Origin: Planctomycetota bacterium
Lineage (GTDB): Bacteria; Planctomycetota; E44-bin39
NCBI GenBank assembly: GCA_004376375.1
Contig: SOJX01000076.1
Coordinates: 1-64,000 of the forward strand
Length of the DNA stretch: 64,000 bases
Reading direction: 5' to 3'
The translations under genes were made by a program, and so were the position numbers. Below are positions 1 to 6,754 of the stretch, piece by piece (within the stretch, counting starts at the first letter, position 1; the number at the start of each line of letters is the position of its first letter). The notes beneath the pieces were generated by a model. That model was not told the DNA's origin. It worked only from the letters and a program-made list of their open reading frames with translations, and did not search any database.

Positions 1-177
1 ACCGCCGCCGCCGGTGCCGCCACCGCCACCGCCGCCGCCCCCGCCACCGCCGCCTGCTCCGCCGCCGCCTGCGCCTGGTGCGTAGGTGGTGCTTGACTTG
101 CCGCTGCTGCAGCCGGGCACGGCAAAAGCAAGGCCAACAATCAATGCGATGGTGAGGCAGATAATATAGCGCTTCAT
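1..177 (-). CDS. Lipoprotein N-terminus, cut by window edge
   Basis: Only the first 59 codons are present; the rest lies beyond base 1. The ATG is at 177-175. The protein starts MKRYIICLTIAL, has a hydrophobic signal segment, and a lipobox ending VPGC near residue 23. A polar patch (SSGKSSTTYAPG) and then an almost pure glycine linker follow. The first 26 residues nearly match those of the next gene (238-1002), so the signal peptide and linker were duplicated. It is the most distal visible gene of the operon read leftward from the sigma54-like promoter near 2300. The exported domain is outside the window, so its function is unknown. Confidence 0.75.
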   Translation of the reverse strand, partial: MKRYIICLTIALIVGLAFAVPGCSSGKSSTTYAPGAGGGGAGGGGGGGGGGGGGTGGGG

Positions 178-237
178 TCTCTTTCCCTCCTGTTACGGAT
201 ATAAGAAAAGTTTTCGTGCAACAAATTCATTCCTTGA

Positions 238-1002
238 TTAAGGGCCGAGCATGATAACCCACCACCAGTCCTCGCCGGTCTGGGCCAGGCCGACGCCCAT
301 CTTGGTCAACCTCGGCGCGGCTCCGCCGGGATCGTGATAACAGAAATCTATCCGGAACCTTCCGTTACTGACGTTGAACGGAAAAATCACGCTTTCCTTA
401 TGCTCCAATCCCTCATCATACTTGGCTTCCGCCCAGTCGCTGGGTTTCTCCAGGGCGGAATAGGTATATTTCGAAGTACTCTCACCGTCCAGGTAGAACG
501 CCCTTAAAGGAGGGTTCCAGGTGCGCGAACTCCCCTTGGGCGAGCCGCCGGACGCGAGCCTTTCAGCCTCGGCCTGGGCCTCACCGGCAAGCGCATCGCT
601 CCAATCAAAAGTAATTGGCCAGGTCCGCTCGCCACTCGGCGAAGTGGCGTGCGGCACATAGAGTTCGCGGTTGTAGTTGAGGGTATCGAAAGCATCCTGT
701 GGGTCCACCCATATGTGATAGCCCTTAGACCAGTTGTTCGGCTCTTCATTGATGCGTTGCGTTGGACGACCGCCACCGTCACCGGTGCCGCCCGTACCCG
801 TTCCGCCGGTGCCGCCCGTTCCGCCGGTGCCGCCAGTGCCGCCCGTACCCGTTCCGCCGGTTCCGCCACCGCCGGTGCCGCCCCCGCCGCCGCCGGACGA
901 TGAACCGCCGCTGCCGGATTTTTTACCGCTGCTGCAGCCGGGCACGGCAAAAGCAAGGCCAATAACCAATGCGATGGTGAGACAAATAATATAGCGCTTC
1001 AT
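238..1002 (-). CDS. Lipoprotein, divergent CAP/SCP-like domain
   Basis: 254 residues. Signal peptide with lipobox VPGC (Cys 23), then a Gly/Thr/Ser linker to about residue 78, then a soluble domain. The domain has features of the CAP superfamily: an early helix after a Tyr-Asn-x-Glu start, an aspartate-tryptophan-serine motif in place of the usual xW, and a terminal GVG...WWWV strand that commonly closes CAP folds. The canonical CAP histidines are not evident, so catalytic or metal function is doubtful. Its ATG overlaps the TGA of the upstream STAS gene (ATGA), showing translational coupling. Predicted to be anchored in the membrane or outer membrane by its N-terminal Cys. The CAP assignment is moderate; a search against Pfam CAP would decide. 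Confidence 0.6.
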   Translation of the reverse strand: MKRYIICLTIALVIGLAFAVPGCSSGKKSGSGGSSSGGGGGGTGGGGTGGTGTGGTGGTGGTGGTGGTGTGGTGDGGGRPTQRINEEPNNWSKGYHIWVDPQDAFDTLNYNRELYVPHATSPSGERTWPITFDWSDALAGEAQAEAERLASGGSPKGSSRTWNPPLRAFYLDGESTSKYTYSALEKPSDWAEAKYDEGLEHKESVIFPFNVSNGRFRIDFCYHDPGGAAPRLTKMGVGLAQTGEDWWWVIMLGP

Positions 1003-1349
1003 GCTCTCTCCCTCCTGCCAGATGGTTGGAGTTGATCAGCCTTTTTCCCCGAAATCGTTGACTGTGCGATGTATAAAAGCTCATCTTCGCTAACGCCCCT
1101 GATCGGCGGGGCAATGTCGACGTTCAGGTTTCCGTTCTGTTTCCGAATCCAATCGAGCATTGCGATACCGAGCGAATCGAGGGAAGTCGTTTCCCTCAGG
1201 TCAAGCATGATTCCGCGCCTGCCCTGCTCAGCAGCAATTTTCAGAAGCGCCAACCCTTCCCTTGCGGAATGGCCGGTAAGCTTTCCCGATACCCGCATTT
1301 GAAGCCTGCCGTCTTCCATGCATGCTATTGAGAATGATGTCCGCATCAA
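999..1349 (-). CDS. STAS-domain protein (anti-anti-sigma-like), module 1
   Basis: 116 residues, cytosolic, a single STAS domain. Residues 50-66 carry the hallmark strand-turn-helix DLRETTSLDSLGIAMLD, in which the Ser after Asp is the residue phosphorylated by kinases in SpoIIAA/RsbV-type proteins. It is very like the STAS protein at 35085-35387 (shared TSFSIA start and DLRETTSLDSLG core). It sits between two lipoprotein genes and overlaps the next one by ATGA. Two ATG codons stand at the start, so 1346 is equally possible. I infer that it relays or gates signalling with the kinase-bearing activator of its module; no partner anti-sigma gene is visible. Confidence 0.8.
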   Translation of the reverse strand: MMRTSFSIACMEDGRLQMRVSGKLTGHSAREGLALLKIAAEQGRRGIMLDLRETTSLDSLGIAMLDWIRKQNGNLNVDIAPPIRGVSEDELLYIAQSTISGKKADQLQPSGRRERA

Positions 1350-1371
1350 TAAACCTCCTGATCCTGTTATT

Positions 1372-2223
1372 TTATTGCCTGCTTTTTCCGTCGAAAAACT
1401 TAAGTGCCTCCAGATACATCGTCATACTGCCGTGCGTCTCGGCACCGGGACCGCTGTAGGGCGCGTCATCCGGAAGCCTGTAGCCGGCGTCCCTCATGCC
1501 GTCCACAATCTGCTGCGCGGCGGCAAAAGCCCCTCCCGGTCCAACATTGCCCCACGGGGCAAATCCAAGCTCGGAAGCAGTCTTTGTCGGGGTGCCGCCG
1601 TGCGTAATGCTGTCCGCCCAGTAGGCTGCGAAATATTCCGGCCTCAGGTCGAAACCCAACGACAGGCCCGCGCCGGTTCCTGCCGATTCGCTGAGCAGGT
1701 AGGTCTTGTCGTTATCAATATTGTAGTTTTCTCTTACGTAATCCAGAACGTTAGCGGCGTCCTGGGCCGAGCTGGATCTGCCGTCAAGCGTTGCAAAAAT
1801 GAAGCGTTCGATACCTGCCATCCCACGCATGTTCCGAAGGTTCTGCGTCTGCTGAACGACGCCTTCGACTCCACTGATAGCAATCATGAGCTCGTTCGGA
1901 ACCGCATCGTTATATGTGGTGGGCACAAGCATATGACATGGAGAACCGTTTGCGCTAATTGGGTCAAACCCTTCATCCGGTGATTTTCCGCCCGAGCCTT
2001 CTGAAGAACCGCCAAGCGGGATGTGAGACAGGCCGACATTACCGCCACCGCCGGTCCCAGTACCACCGGTTCCGCCGCCGCCTGTGCCAGTGCCCCCGCC
2101 ACCGCCAGAACCTCCTGAACTAGAACTGCTGCTACCAGATTTTTTACCACTACTGCAACCTGGGATGGCGAAAATCAGGCTGAACGTGATTGCTATAGTG
2201 GCAAGGAGGAGGAATCGTTTCAT
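1372..2223 (-). CDS. Lipoprotein alpha/beta-hydrolase (esterase-like)
   Basis: 283 residues. Signal segment, lipobox IPGC, polar KKSG stretch and Ser/Gly/Thr linker to about residue 65. The C-terminal domain matches the feruloyl esterase/PHB depolymerase (LpqC-like) fold: a nucleophile elbow LSESAGTG around residue 180 (Ser in the SxSxG variant of GxSxG), an acidic residue after the following strands, and a late His in ETHGSM. First gene after the sigma54-like promoter at 2290-2307, followed closely by STAS, CAP-like and a further lipoprotein gene. The substrate is unknown; a surface-anchored esterase for plant or microbial polyesters is an inference from the family. Confidence 0.75.
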   Translation of the reverse strand: MKRFLLLATIAITFSLIFAIPGCSSGKKSGSSSSSSGGSGGGGGTGTGGGGTGGTGTGGGGNVGLSHIPLGGSSEGSGGKSPDEGFDPISANGSPCHMLVPTTYNDAVPNELMIAISGVEGVVQQTQNLRNMRGMAGIERFIFATLDGRSSSAQDAANVLDYVRENYNIDNDKTYLLSESAGTGAGLSLGFDLRPEYFAAYWADSITHGGTPTKTASELGFAPWGNVGPGGAFAAAQQIVDGMRDAGYRLPDDAPYSGPGAETHGSMTMYLEALKFFDGKSRQ

Positions 2224-2289
2224 GTCGTCTCCTTTTTCTATAACTGCTGGCGGTTGGATGGATTGTGCTGATTCATATGTATTTAACTA

Positions 2290-2307
2290 ATACAATATAT
2301 GTGCCTA
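2290..2307 (-). promoter_or_regulatory. Sigma54-type -24/-12 promoter, module 1 copy 1
   Basis: Read on the minus strand the site is TTAGGCACATATATTGTATT: GG at -24 (2305-2304), ten bases, then GT at -12 instead of the usual GC, with AGGCAC and TTG matching the consensus TGGCAC-N5-TTGC. It is about 70 bp upstream of the esterase gene and about 100-140 bp downstream of the paired dyads at 2407-2447. An identical element is at 6592-6607. Confidence 0.6.
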
Positions 2308-2406
2308 AATTCTTGCCCATGTTTGTTATTTGAGTAACCTCTTGTGTTTGCAGGGATTATGCGGAAGAGAAATTCTGACACCAGCGGTTATTAGGGAGTT
2401 ATGAGG

Positions 2407-2447
2407 TGTGCTGATAGCACAAAAGGCAAGATTGTGCTCACAGCACA
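2407..2447. promoter_or_regulatory. Paired dyad enhancer sites (UAS), module 1 copy 1
   Basis: Two perfect 6-3-6 inverted repeats: TGTGCT-GAT-AGCACA at 2407-2421 and TGTGCT-CAC-AGCACA at 2433-2447, centres 26 bp apart. This is the expected form of activator binding sites upstream of a sigma54 promoter. The same pair with the same spacing stands at 6709-6749, just past the stop codon of the activator gene. Confidence 0.75.
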
Positions 2448-2452
2448 CTATT

Positions 2453-2476
2453 TTATGTTCTGGGGATATTCCACTT
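2453..2476 (-). pseudogene. Remnant of activator gene 3' end (KWNIPRT stop)
   Basis: On the minus strand 2476-2453 reads AAG TGG AAT ATC CCC AGA ACA TAA, that is KWNIPRT and stop. This is exactly the C-terminus of the activator at 6755-12091. The match breaks off just upstream, so a copy of the end of that gene was carried along with the duplicated enhancer-promoter block. Confidence 0.7.
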
Positions 2477-2536
2477 TACAGAAGGCTAGAGCTAAGTGCA
2501 TAACCAGATACCCGGAATTTCAAATGTTATGGTGTG

Positions 2537-3727
2537 CTACTTTTTCCTCAAAATCATGCCGGCCACGCCGCAGGCCCAGACGTGGCCCGCGTCGACCGCG
2601 CTTACCGAGCTCAGGCCGTGTGAAACACCGGAGTCCTGGGCCGTCCACGTCGCGCCGCCGTCGGTCGTTCCGAGGATCGTACCGTCCGCGCCCACGCACC
2701 AGCCAGTGTTCGCGTCGATGAAATCGATTCCCCAGAGCATCACGCTGACGCCGCTTTCCTGCCTGGTCCAGGTCGCGCCGCCGTCGGTCGTGTGGATGAT
2801 TACGCCGTCGTCCCCGCAGGCCCACACGTTGTTGGCATCTGCCGCTTCCACGCAGATGAGCATGCCGGTCCCGGACGGCCGTTGCTGTCTGCTCCATCCC
2901 GAATCGGCGTCCGCCATGTGCCATATCTCGCCGCCGACCACCCAGCCGTCGTACCTTGTGGCGAAAGTGATATCGTAAAGCGACGCCCAGCTGACGCGGA
3001 GGCTGCCTACGTCAAACCCGCCGTTGATGACTATGATGTCGCTGTCCGGATGGCCCGGGCTGCCTACCGTGCAGATGCGCGCGGTCTGGCCGTCGAACGC
3101 GTAGATGCCCCATTCCTGGAAGTTGGTCGCGGTAAGAACGCAGGTCCACGTGGTGCCGCCGCTTGTCGTGACGAAGCACGGCGTCAGGTCCAGGTCGCGG
3201 CACGGCCCGAAGCTGGTTACCCATGCCGTGTTCGCATCGACGGCGCACACGTCGAGTAAATGCGCCGGGCCGGGATTGGTATACCTGCTCCCAAGGATGT
3301 GGGCGCTGGCCTCGTGGTGCGGCCTGACGCTCGACTCGAGGTTTCCGAACTGGTCGACCCATGAGTCGCCGCCGTTTTTCGTGCAGATAATCGTCTCGTT
3401 CGCGCCGACCGCCCAGCCCACCGTGGCGCTGCCGAAACCTATTCCGTAAAGGTCTTGAGTGGTGCCGGAAGCGACCTGCTCCCACTCGTCCGCCGAAGGC
3501 AGAGGATCTGTGCCGGTACCGGTGCCTGTGTCCGTACCGGTGCCTGTGTCCGTACCGGTGCCTGTGTCCGCGCCTGTGCCTGTGCCTGTGCCCATACCTG
3601 AACCCGCAGACGGAGGAAGGAATATAGCTTTGCTTTTCTTCTTCTCACCGCACCCGATAGAGTAAATACTCAGGGCAGACACAATGACGGCCATTACGAG
3701 CAGGTTAAATGCTGGACGCGGATTCAA
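2537..3727 (-). CDS. Lipoprotein with YCF48/BNR-type beta-propeller repeats
   Basis: About 396 residues. The frame opens at 3739, but the TTG at 3727-3725 is preceded by GGAGG at good spacing and is preferred. Signal segment ends in lipobox SIGC; a Gly-Thr-Asp linker follows. From about residue 85 there are repeated units of the form W..V.SGT...LYGIGF....GWAVG..E.I..T.NGG.SW, seen at least five times, with three clear TTDGG.TW motifs near the end. This is the YCF48/photosystem II stability factor-like propeller, related to BNR repeats, usually a binding scaffold. It ends in ILRKK, so it looks complete. Last gene of the operon read from 6600. Likely a surface-anchored ligand-binding propeller; ligand unknown. 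Confidence 0.8.
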   Translation of the reverse strand: MNPRPAFNLLVMAVIVSALSIYSIGCGEKKKSKAIFLPPSAGSGMGTGTGTGADTGTGTDTGTGTDTGTGTGTDPLPSADEWEQVASGTTQDLYGIGFGSATVGWAVGANETIICTKNGGDSWVDQFGNLESSVRPHHEASAHILGSRYTNPGPAHLLDVCAVDANTAWVTSFGPCRDLDLTPCFVTTSGGTTWTCVLTATNFQEWGIYAFDGQTARICTVGSPGHPDSDIIVINGGFDVGSLRVSWASLYDITFATRYDGWVVGGEIWHMADADSGWSRQQRPSGTGMLICVEAADANNVWACGDDGVIIHTTDGGATWTRQESGVSVMLWGIDFIDANTGWCVGADGTILGTTDGGATWTAQDSGVSHGLSSVSAVDAGHVWACGVAGMILRKK

Positions 3728-3762
3728 TGCAACCTCCAATGCAAAAAAGCGGTAACCGTTAT

Positions 3763-3918
3763 TCAGGTTGAATATTTACTTATTCCCGTACCGGTTCCTG
3801 TACCGGCGCCGGTTGTGACTTTTTTCTTTCCGCCGCCGCTGCTGCAACTGGCTGCAAAGACAAGGCTGAAGACGATAAGAATCAAAAAGAGAAGAAGATG
3901 CCTGTGTAGGCTGCGCAA
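3763..3918 (-). pseudogene. Truncated lipoprotein: signal, lipobox and linker only
   Basis: A 51-residue frame starting at a TTG (3918-3916) with GGAGGT a few bases upstream. It reads MRSLHRHLLLFLILIV, then lipobox FAASC, then SSGGGKKK, then a short (GT)n linker, and stops at TGA (3765-3763) just where an exported domain should begin. The SSGGGKKK block and the signal segment match the next gene upstream (4012-4824). I read it as a decayed paralogue that lost its functional domain in the linker; a tiny functional lipopeptide cannot be excluded. Confidence 0.6.
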
Positions 3919-4011
3919 GCCCTTACCTCCTCACGTGATTATCCATGTGCAATTCCGCCGTAATGAATTATGTTCCATTTTGACTGGCGTCAAAAGTCAA
4001 AAGCATTCCCG

Positions 4012-4824
4012 CTACGGCCGGTTCGCCGGGTTGGTCGTCCATGTCCAGGCGTCGTTTGCATCGCTGATGTTGAGGTCGTGCCCGCCGCCGGGGATTTCCT
4101 TGAAGTTGACGTTATGACCCTCGTCTTTGACTTGCTGCACCTGCTGGCGTATCTTTGCGATGCCGCCGAAAGTCGAGTCCGCGTCGCCGAATACCCAGTA
4201 GATGGGAAGCAGGCCGGATGCGTTCGGCATGGGTGGCGTATGCCGGGGGCCGGCCGAGAAAGCCATTATCCCCGCCCAGCCGTTCTGGCCGATTCCGGCA
4301 TGGAACGCGGTCTGCCCGCCGGCGGAGAACCCGTTCACGTAGCACGCGTTGAGGTCGATATTGTAGAGCGCGGCGACTTCCGTGCGGACGCCGGGCGCGT
4401 GCGCCGAGTCCGTTCCCGAACCGTTGTGTGGAGGAGCGACGACGATGAAACCGTGCGAGTCGGAAACAGGTTCCCACGTGGGCATCATGTTGCTGGGCGC
4501 GCCGCCGGCGCCGTGCCAGGTAATTAAGAGGGGAACGCAACTGGATTCTTCATAGGAGGAAGGCACGTAAACAATGCAGTCTCTGCCGCCAAGATTTTGA
4601 GTGCTTTTACCGGCCGGCCCGCCGGAACCGCCGCTGGGGTCCGTCGTGCCGGTACCGGTTCCCGTGCCGGTACTGGTTCCCGTTCCCGTGCCGGTACCGG
4701 TTCCTGAACCGGTGCCGTTTGTGGCTTTTTTCTTTCCGCCGCCGCTGCTGCAGCCGGCGGAGAAAACCAGACCGAAAGCTATTACGATTGATATGACGAG
4801 AAAATACCGGTGCAGGTTGTACAT
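4012..4824 (-). CDS. Lipoprotein esterase, PHB depolymerase/LpqC-like
   Basis: 270 residues from the ATG at 4824-4822; the frame opens at a GTG at 4839. Signal segment, lipobox SAGC, SSGGGKKK, then a (GT)n linker to about residue 55. Hydrolase landmarks: oxyanion motif TWHGAGG, nucleophile elbow NGFSAGGQ (GxSxG), a late Asp in VFGDADSTFGG, and a catalytic His in PGGGHDL. This pattern is typical of polyhydroxybutyrate depolymerase and feruloyl esterase families. It lies between metalloprotease genes and the YCF48 gene in one leftward operon. Strongly similar in layout to 29535-30335, which suggests transfer of cargo between modules. Confidence 0.8.
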   Translation of the reverse strand: MYNLHRYFLVISIVIAFGLVFSAGCSSGGGKKKATNGTGSGTGTGTGTGTSTGTGTGTGTTDPSGGSGGPAGKSTQNLGGRDCIVYVPSSYEESSCVPLLITWHGAGGAPSNMMPTWEPVSDSHGFIVVAPPHNGSGTDSAHAPGVRTEVAALYNIDLNACYVNGFSAGGQTAFHAGIGQNGWAGIMAFSAGPRHTPPMPNASGLLPIYWVFGDADSTFGGIAKIRQQVQQVKDEGHNVNFKEIPGGGHDLNISDANDAWTWTTNPANRP

Positions 4825-4858
4825 ACGCTTTTCCCCCACATGCTTACCGTTCCGCCTT

Positions 4859-5590
4859 TTATTGGATTGTCACGTTGCATGCAGGTACCGTACCGCCGGG
4901 GCCGGGGTGCGTCCACCCCGCATGCGATGACAGTATACGGGTCCAGCACTGCTGGGATGCGACGCAGTTTTCAGGGTCGCACCACTTGGATAAACCTTCT
5001 TCTCCGCCTGCTCCACTACGCCCCATAATACAGATGCCTGCAGCCCCGTTTACACAATTGTATTCTTCGCCGTGAAAAGGCCCGACCCAGGCGTGTCCGA
5101 GCTCGTGCAGGAAGCCGTGCATTATGAGTTTACCCGATGACAGGGTTATTTGCCAGCCGCCGGCCCCGGACGAGCAGGATGCGAGTGGGCTACCCAGAGG
5201 GCCTTTAATACTCTTTACTATTACATCGCCGCTTAAACTGTTGTTTACGAGGGTCTGGTTGCGAAGGTATCCCTGGCCCTCGGTTCCATTCCAGAAGCCG
5301 CCGGCAAAAGTTTTTATCCTGTTGGCCATAAATTCCATATCAGCCTGAGACGCATTTTCTCTCACACCCCAGGTCAAATCAAGCGCATCGGCATCCCCCG
5401 GATTGCCGCCGCCACCCCCGCCACCCCCGCCACCGGTTCCGCCACCACCTGGAGTGCCGGTTGGTGCAGCAACGCCGCGAGAGGGTTTATCTTTCTTGGA
5501 ACAACCTGTAAGCGGCAGTGTCATCGCCACGGCAAGAAAAAGAATCAGAAGTCCGGATTTCACGAGAATAACTGGAAATTTATGTTTCAT
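4859..5590 (-). CDS. Lipoprotein zinc metalloprotease, HExxH...EEY family (paralogue 1)
   Basis: 243 residues. Starts MKHKFPVILVKSGLLILFLAVAM, lipobox LTGC, then KKDKPSR and a Gly/Pro linker, then a domain beginning GNPGDADALDLTWG. The active site is HELGHAWVGPF followed by GEEYNC; an HExxH with a downstream acid-Tyr resembles the HExxH...DEY layout of M64-type peptidases, so the Glu of EEY may be the third zinc ligand (inference). It then has CIMG, KWCDPENC and a final QQCW, with several conserved cysteines suggesting disulfides. Four close paralogues lie in the window (5670, 31006, 32723, 33515) and one distant one (34296). Confidence 0.75.
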   Translation of the reverse strand: MKHKFPVILVKSGLLILFLAVAMTLPLTGCSKKDKPSRGVAAPTGTPGGGGTGGGGGGGGGGNPGDADALDLTWGVRENASQADMEFMANRIKTFAGGFWNGTEGQGYLRNQTLVNNSLSGDVIVKSIKGPLGSPLASCSSGAGGWQITLSSGKLIMHGFLHELGHAWVGPFHGEEYNCVNGAAGICIMGRSGAGGEEGLSKWCDPENCVASQQCWTRILSSHAGWTHPGPGGTVPACNVTIQ

Positions 5591-5669
5591 AACGCTCCGG
5601 TTTCCGGTGCTTATCTACAAAGCGTTGTGAATAATACCAGATTCAGGCGGTTGCTATCCGTTCCGCCTT

Positions 5670-6419
5670 TTATTCGATTGTCACGTTGCATGCAGGTTGC
5701 GAGCCGCCGGGGCCGGGGTGCGCCCAGTTATGCGAAGCCTGCATCTTGTTCCAGCACTGCTGGGATGCGACGCAGTTTTCAGGGTCGCACCACTTGGATA
5801 AACCTTCTGCTCCTCCTCTCCCCATGGCTGCTCCCTGGATACAGACGCCTGAAGCTGCGTCCTGGCAATTGTATTCTTCGCTTGAGAAAGGTCCGACCCA
5901 GGCGTGTCCGAACTCGTGCAGCCAGACTTGCGATTCGAAAGTGCCTGTGGCCAGGGTTATCGTCCAGCCGCCGCCCCCGAAGGAGCACATTCCAGCCGGA
6001 TTACTTTGTGGCCCTTTAATCCCCCCCTGTATTATAGTCTTGGCGTCTGAGCTGTTATTTTTCAGCGTCTGATTGCGCAAATACCCCTGACCCTCTGTAC
6101 CGGTCCATAAGCCGTTGGCATAGGTTTTTATCCTGTCAGCCATATATTCCAAGTCAGCCTGAGATTCATCGATTGGGCTCGCCCAGGTCAGGTCATGCGC
6201 AGTGGCGTCACCCGGGTTTCCGCCGCTGCCGGTTCCAGTGCCGGTTCCAGTGCCGGTGCCGGTACCACCATTACCGCCACCACCGCCGCCGCCACCGCCA
6301 TCGCTGCGAGAGGATTTATGTTTTTTAGAGCAACCTGTAAGCGGCAGCATCATCGCCACGGCAAGAAAAAGAATCAGAAGTCCGGATTTCACGAGAATAA
6401 CTGGAAATTTATGTTTCAT
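5670..6419 (-). CDS. Lipoprotein zinc metalloprotease (paralogue 2)
   Basis: 249 residues. Signal segment nearly identical to paralogue 1, lipobox LTGC, SKKHKSSRS, then a Gly and (GT)n linker. Domain landmarks: GNPGDATAHDLTW, WLHEFGHAWVGPF, SEEYNC, CIQGAAMG, EGLSKWCDPENC and QQCW. In place of the tight CIMG turn this copy has a slightly longer CIQGAAMGRGG. It is the first full gene after the promoter at 6592-6607 and its ATG overlaps the TGA of a short leader gene (6416-6535), so it is probably translated by coupling. Predicted surface peptidase; substrate unknown. Confidence 0.75.
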   Translation of the reverse strand: MKHKFPVILVKSGLLILFLAVAMMLPLTGCSKKHKSSRSDGGGGGGGGGNGGTGTGTGTGTGTGSGGNPGDATAHDLTWASPIDESQADLEYMADRIKTYANGLWTGTEGQGYLRNQTLKNNSSDAKTIIQGGIKGPQSNPAGMCSFGGGGWTITLATGTFESQVWLHEFGHAWVGPFSSEEYNCQDAASGVCIQGAAMGRGGAEGLSKWCDPENCVASQQCWNKMQASHNWAHPGPGGSQPACNVTIE

Positions 6420-6535
6420 AACTCTCTCCCTTCCAGGCCGGATTTGTGACGATCACTGCAACTTGGAATAGCGAAGATCAGGCTGAACGTGATTGGGATT
6501 GGGATGGTGACAAAAAGGTTAATATGTCTCTTCAT
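6416..6535 (-). pseudogene. Truncated lipoprotein leader coupled to metalloprotease gene
   Basis: A 39-codon frame: MKRHINLFVTIPIPITFSLI, lipobox IPSC, a short polar stretch, then TGA (6418-6416) that overlaps the ATG of 5670-6419 as ATGA. Its signal segment (TFSLIFAIP) matches that of the esterase at 1372-2223, which stands after the other copy of the same promoter block. It is therefore the 5' end of a duplicated lipoprotein gene whose body was replaced by the metalloprotease. It may still serve as a translated leader. Confidence 0.65.
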
Positions 6536-6591
6536 TTTCACTAACTGCTTTTGATTGAAGAGATTATACTGATTCATATATATTTAACTAA

Positions 6592-6607
6592 TACAATATA
6601 TGTGCCT
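6592..6607 (-). promoter_or_regulatory. Sigma54-type -24/-12 promoter, module 1 copy 2
   Basis: Minus-strand element identical to that at 2290-2307: GG at 6606-6605, ten bases, GT at 6594-6593. It lies about 58 bp upstream of the leader ATG at 6535 and about 103-143 bp downstream of the paired dyads. Confidence 0.6.
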
Positions 6608-6708
6608 AAATTCCTGCCCGGGTTTGTTATTTAAGTAACTTCTTGTGTCTGCAGGGATTATGCGGAAGAAAAATTCTGATACTGGTGGTTATTAGGGAAT
6701 TATGAGGG

Positions 6709-6749
6709 TGTGCTGACAGCGCAAAGAGCAGGATTGTGCTCACGGCACA
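6709..6749. promoter_or_regulatory. Paired dyad enhancer sites (UAS), module 1 copy 2
   Basis: TGTGCT-GAC-AGCGCA at 6709-6723 and TGTGCT-CAC-GGCACA at 6735-6749, each with one mismatch to the 6-3-6 dyad. Centres are 26 bp apart as in copy 1. The pair begins six bases after the stop codon of the activator gene. Confidence 0.7.
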
Positions 6750-6754
6750 CTGAT

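Larger units (their letters stand above)
2241..2476. repeat. Duplicated enhancer-promoter block, copy 1
   Basis: About 236 bp closely similar, in the same orientation, to 6542-6778. Shared landmarks in order: TAACTGCT, ATTCATAT, the sigma54-like element, GGATTATGCGGAAGA, both dyads, and the last codons of the activator. Similarity continues into the signal-peptide coding part of the flanking lipoprotein genes. Confidence 0.8.

Noticed and set aside
238-1302. Open frames on the + strand opposite the Gly/Thr linkers (Pro/Val- or Arg-rich)
   Set aside because: They are mirror frames of GC-rich repeats; no start sites and no recognisable protein content.
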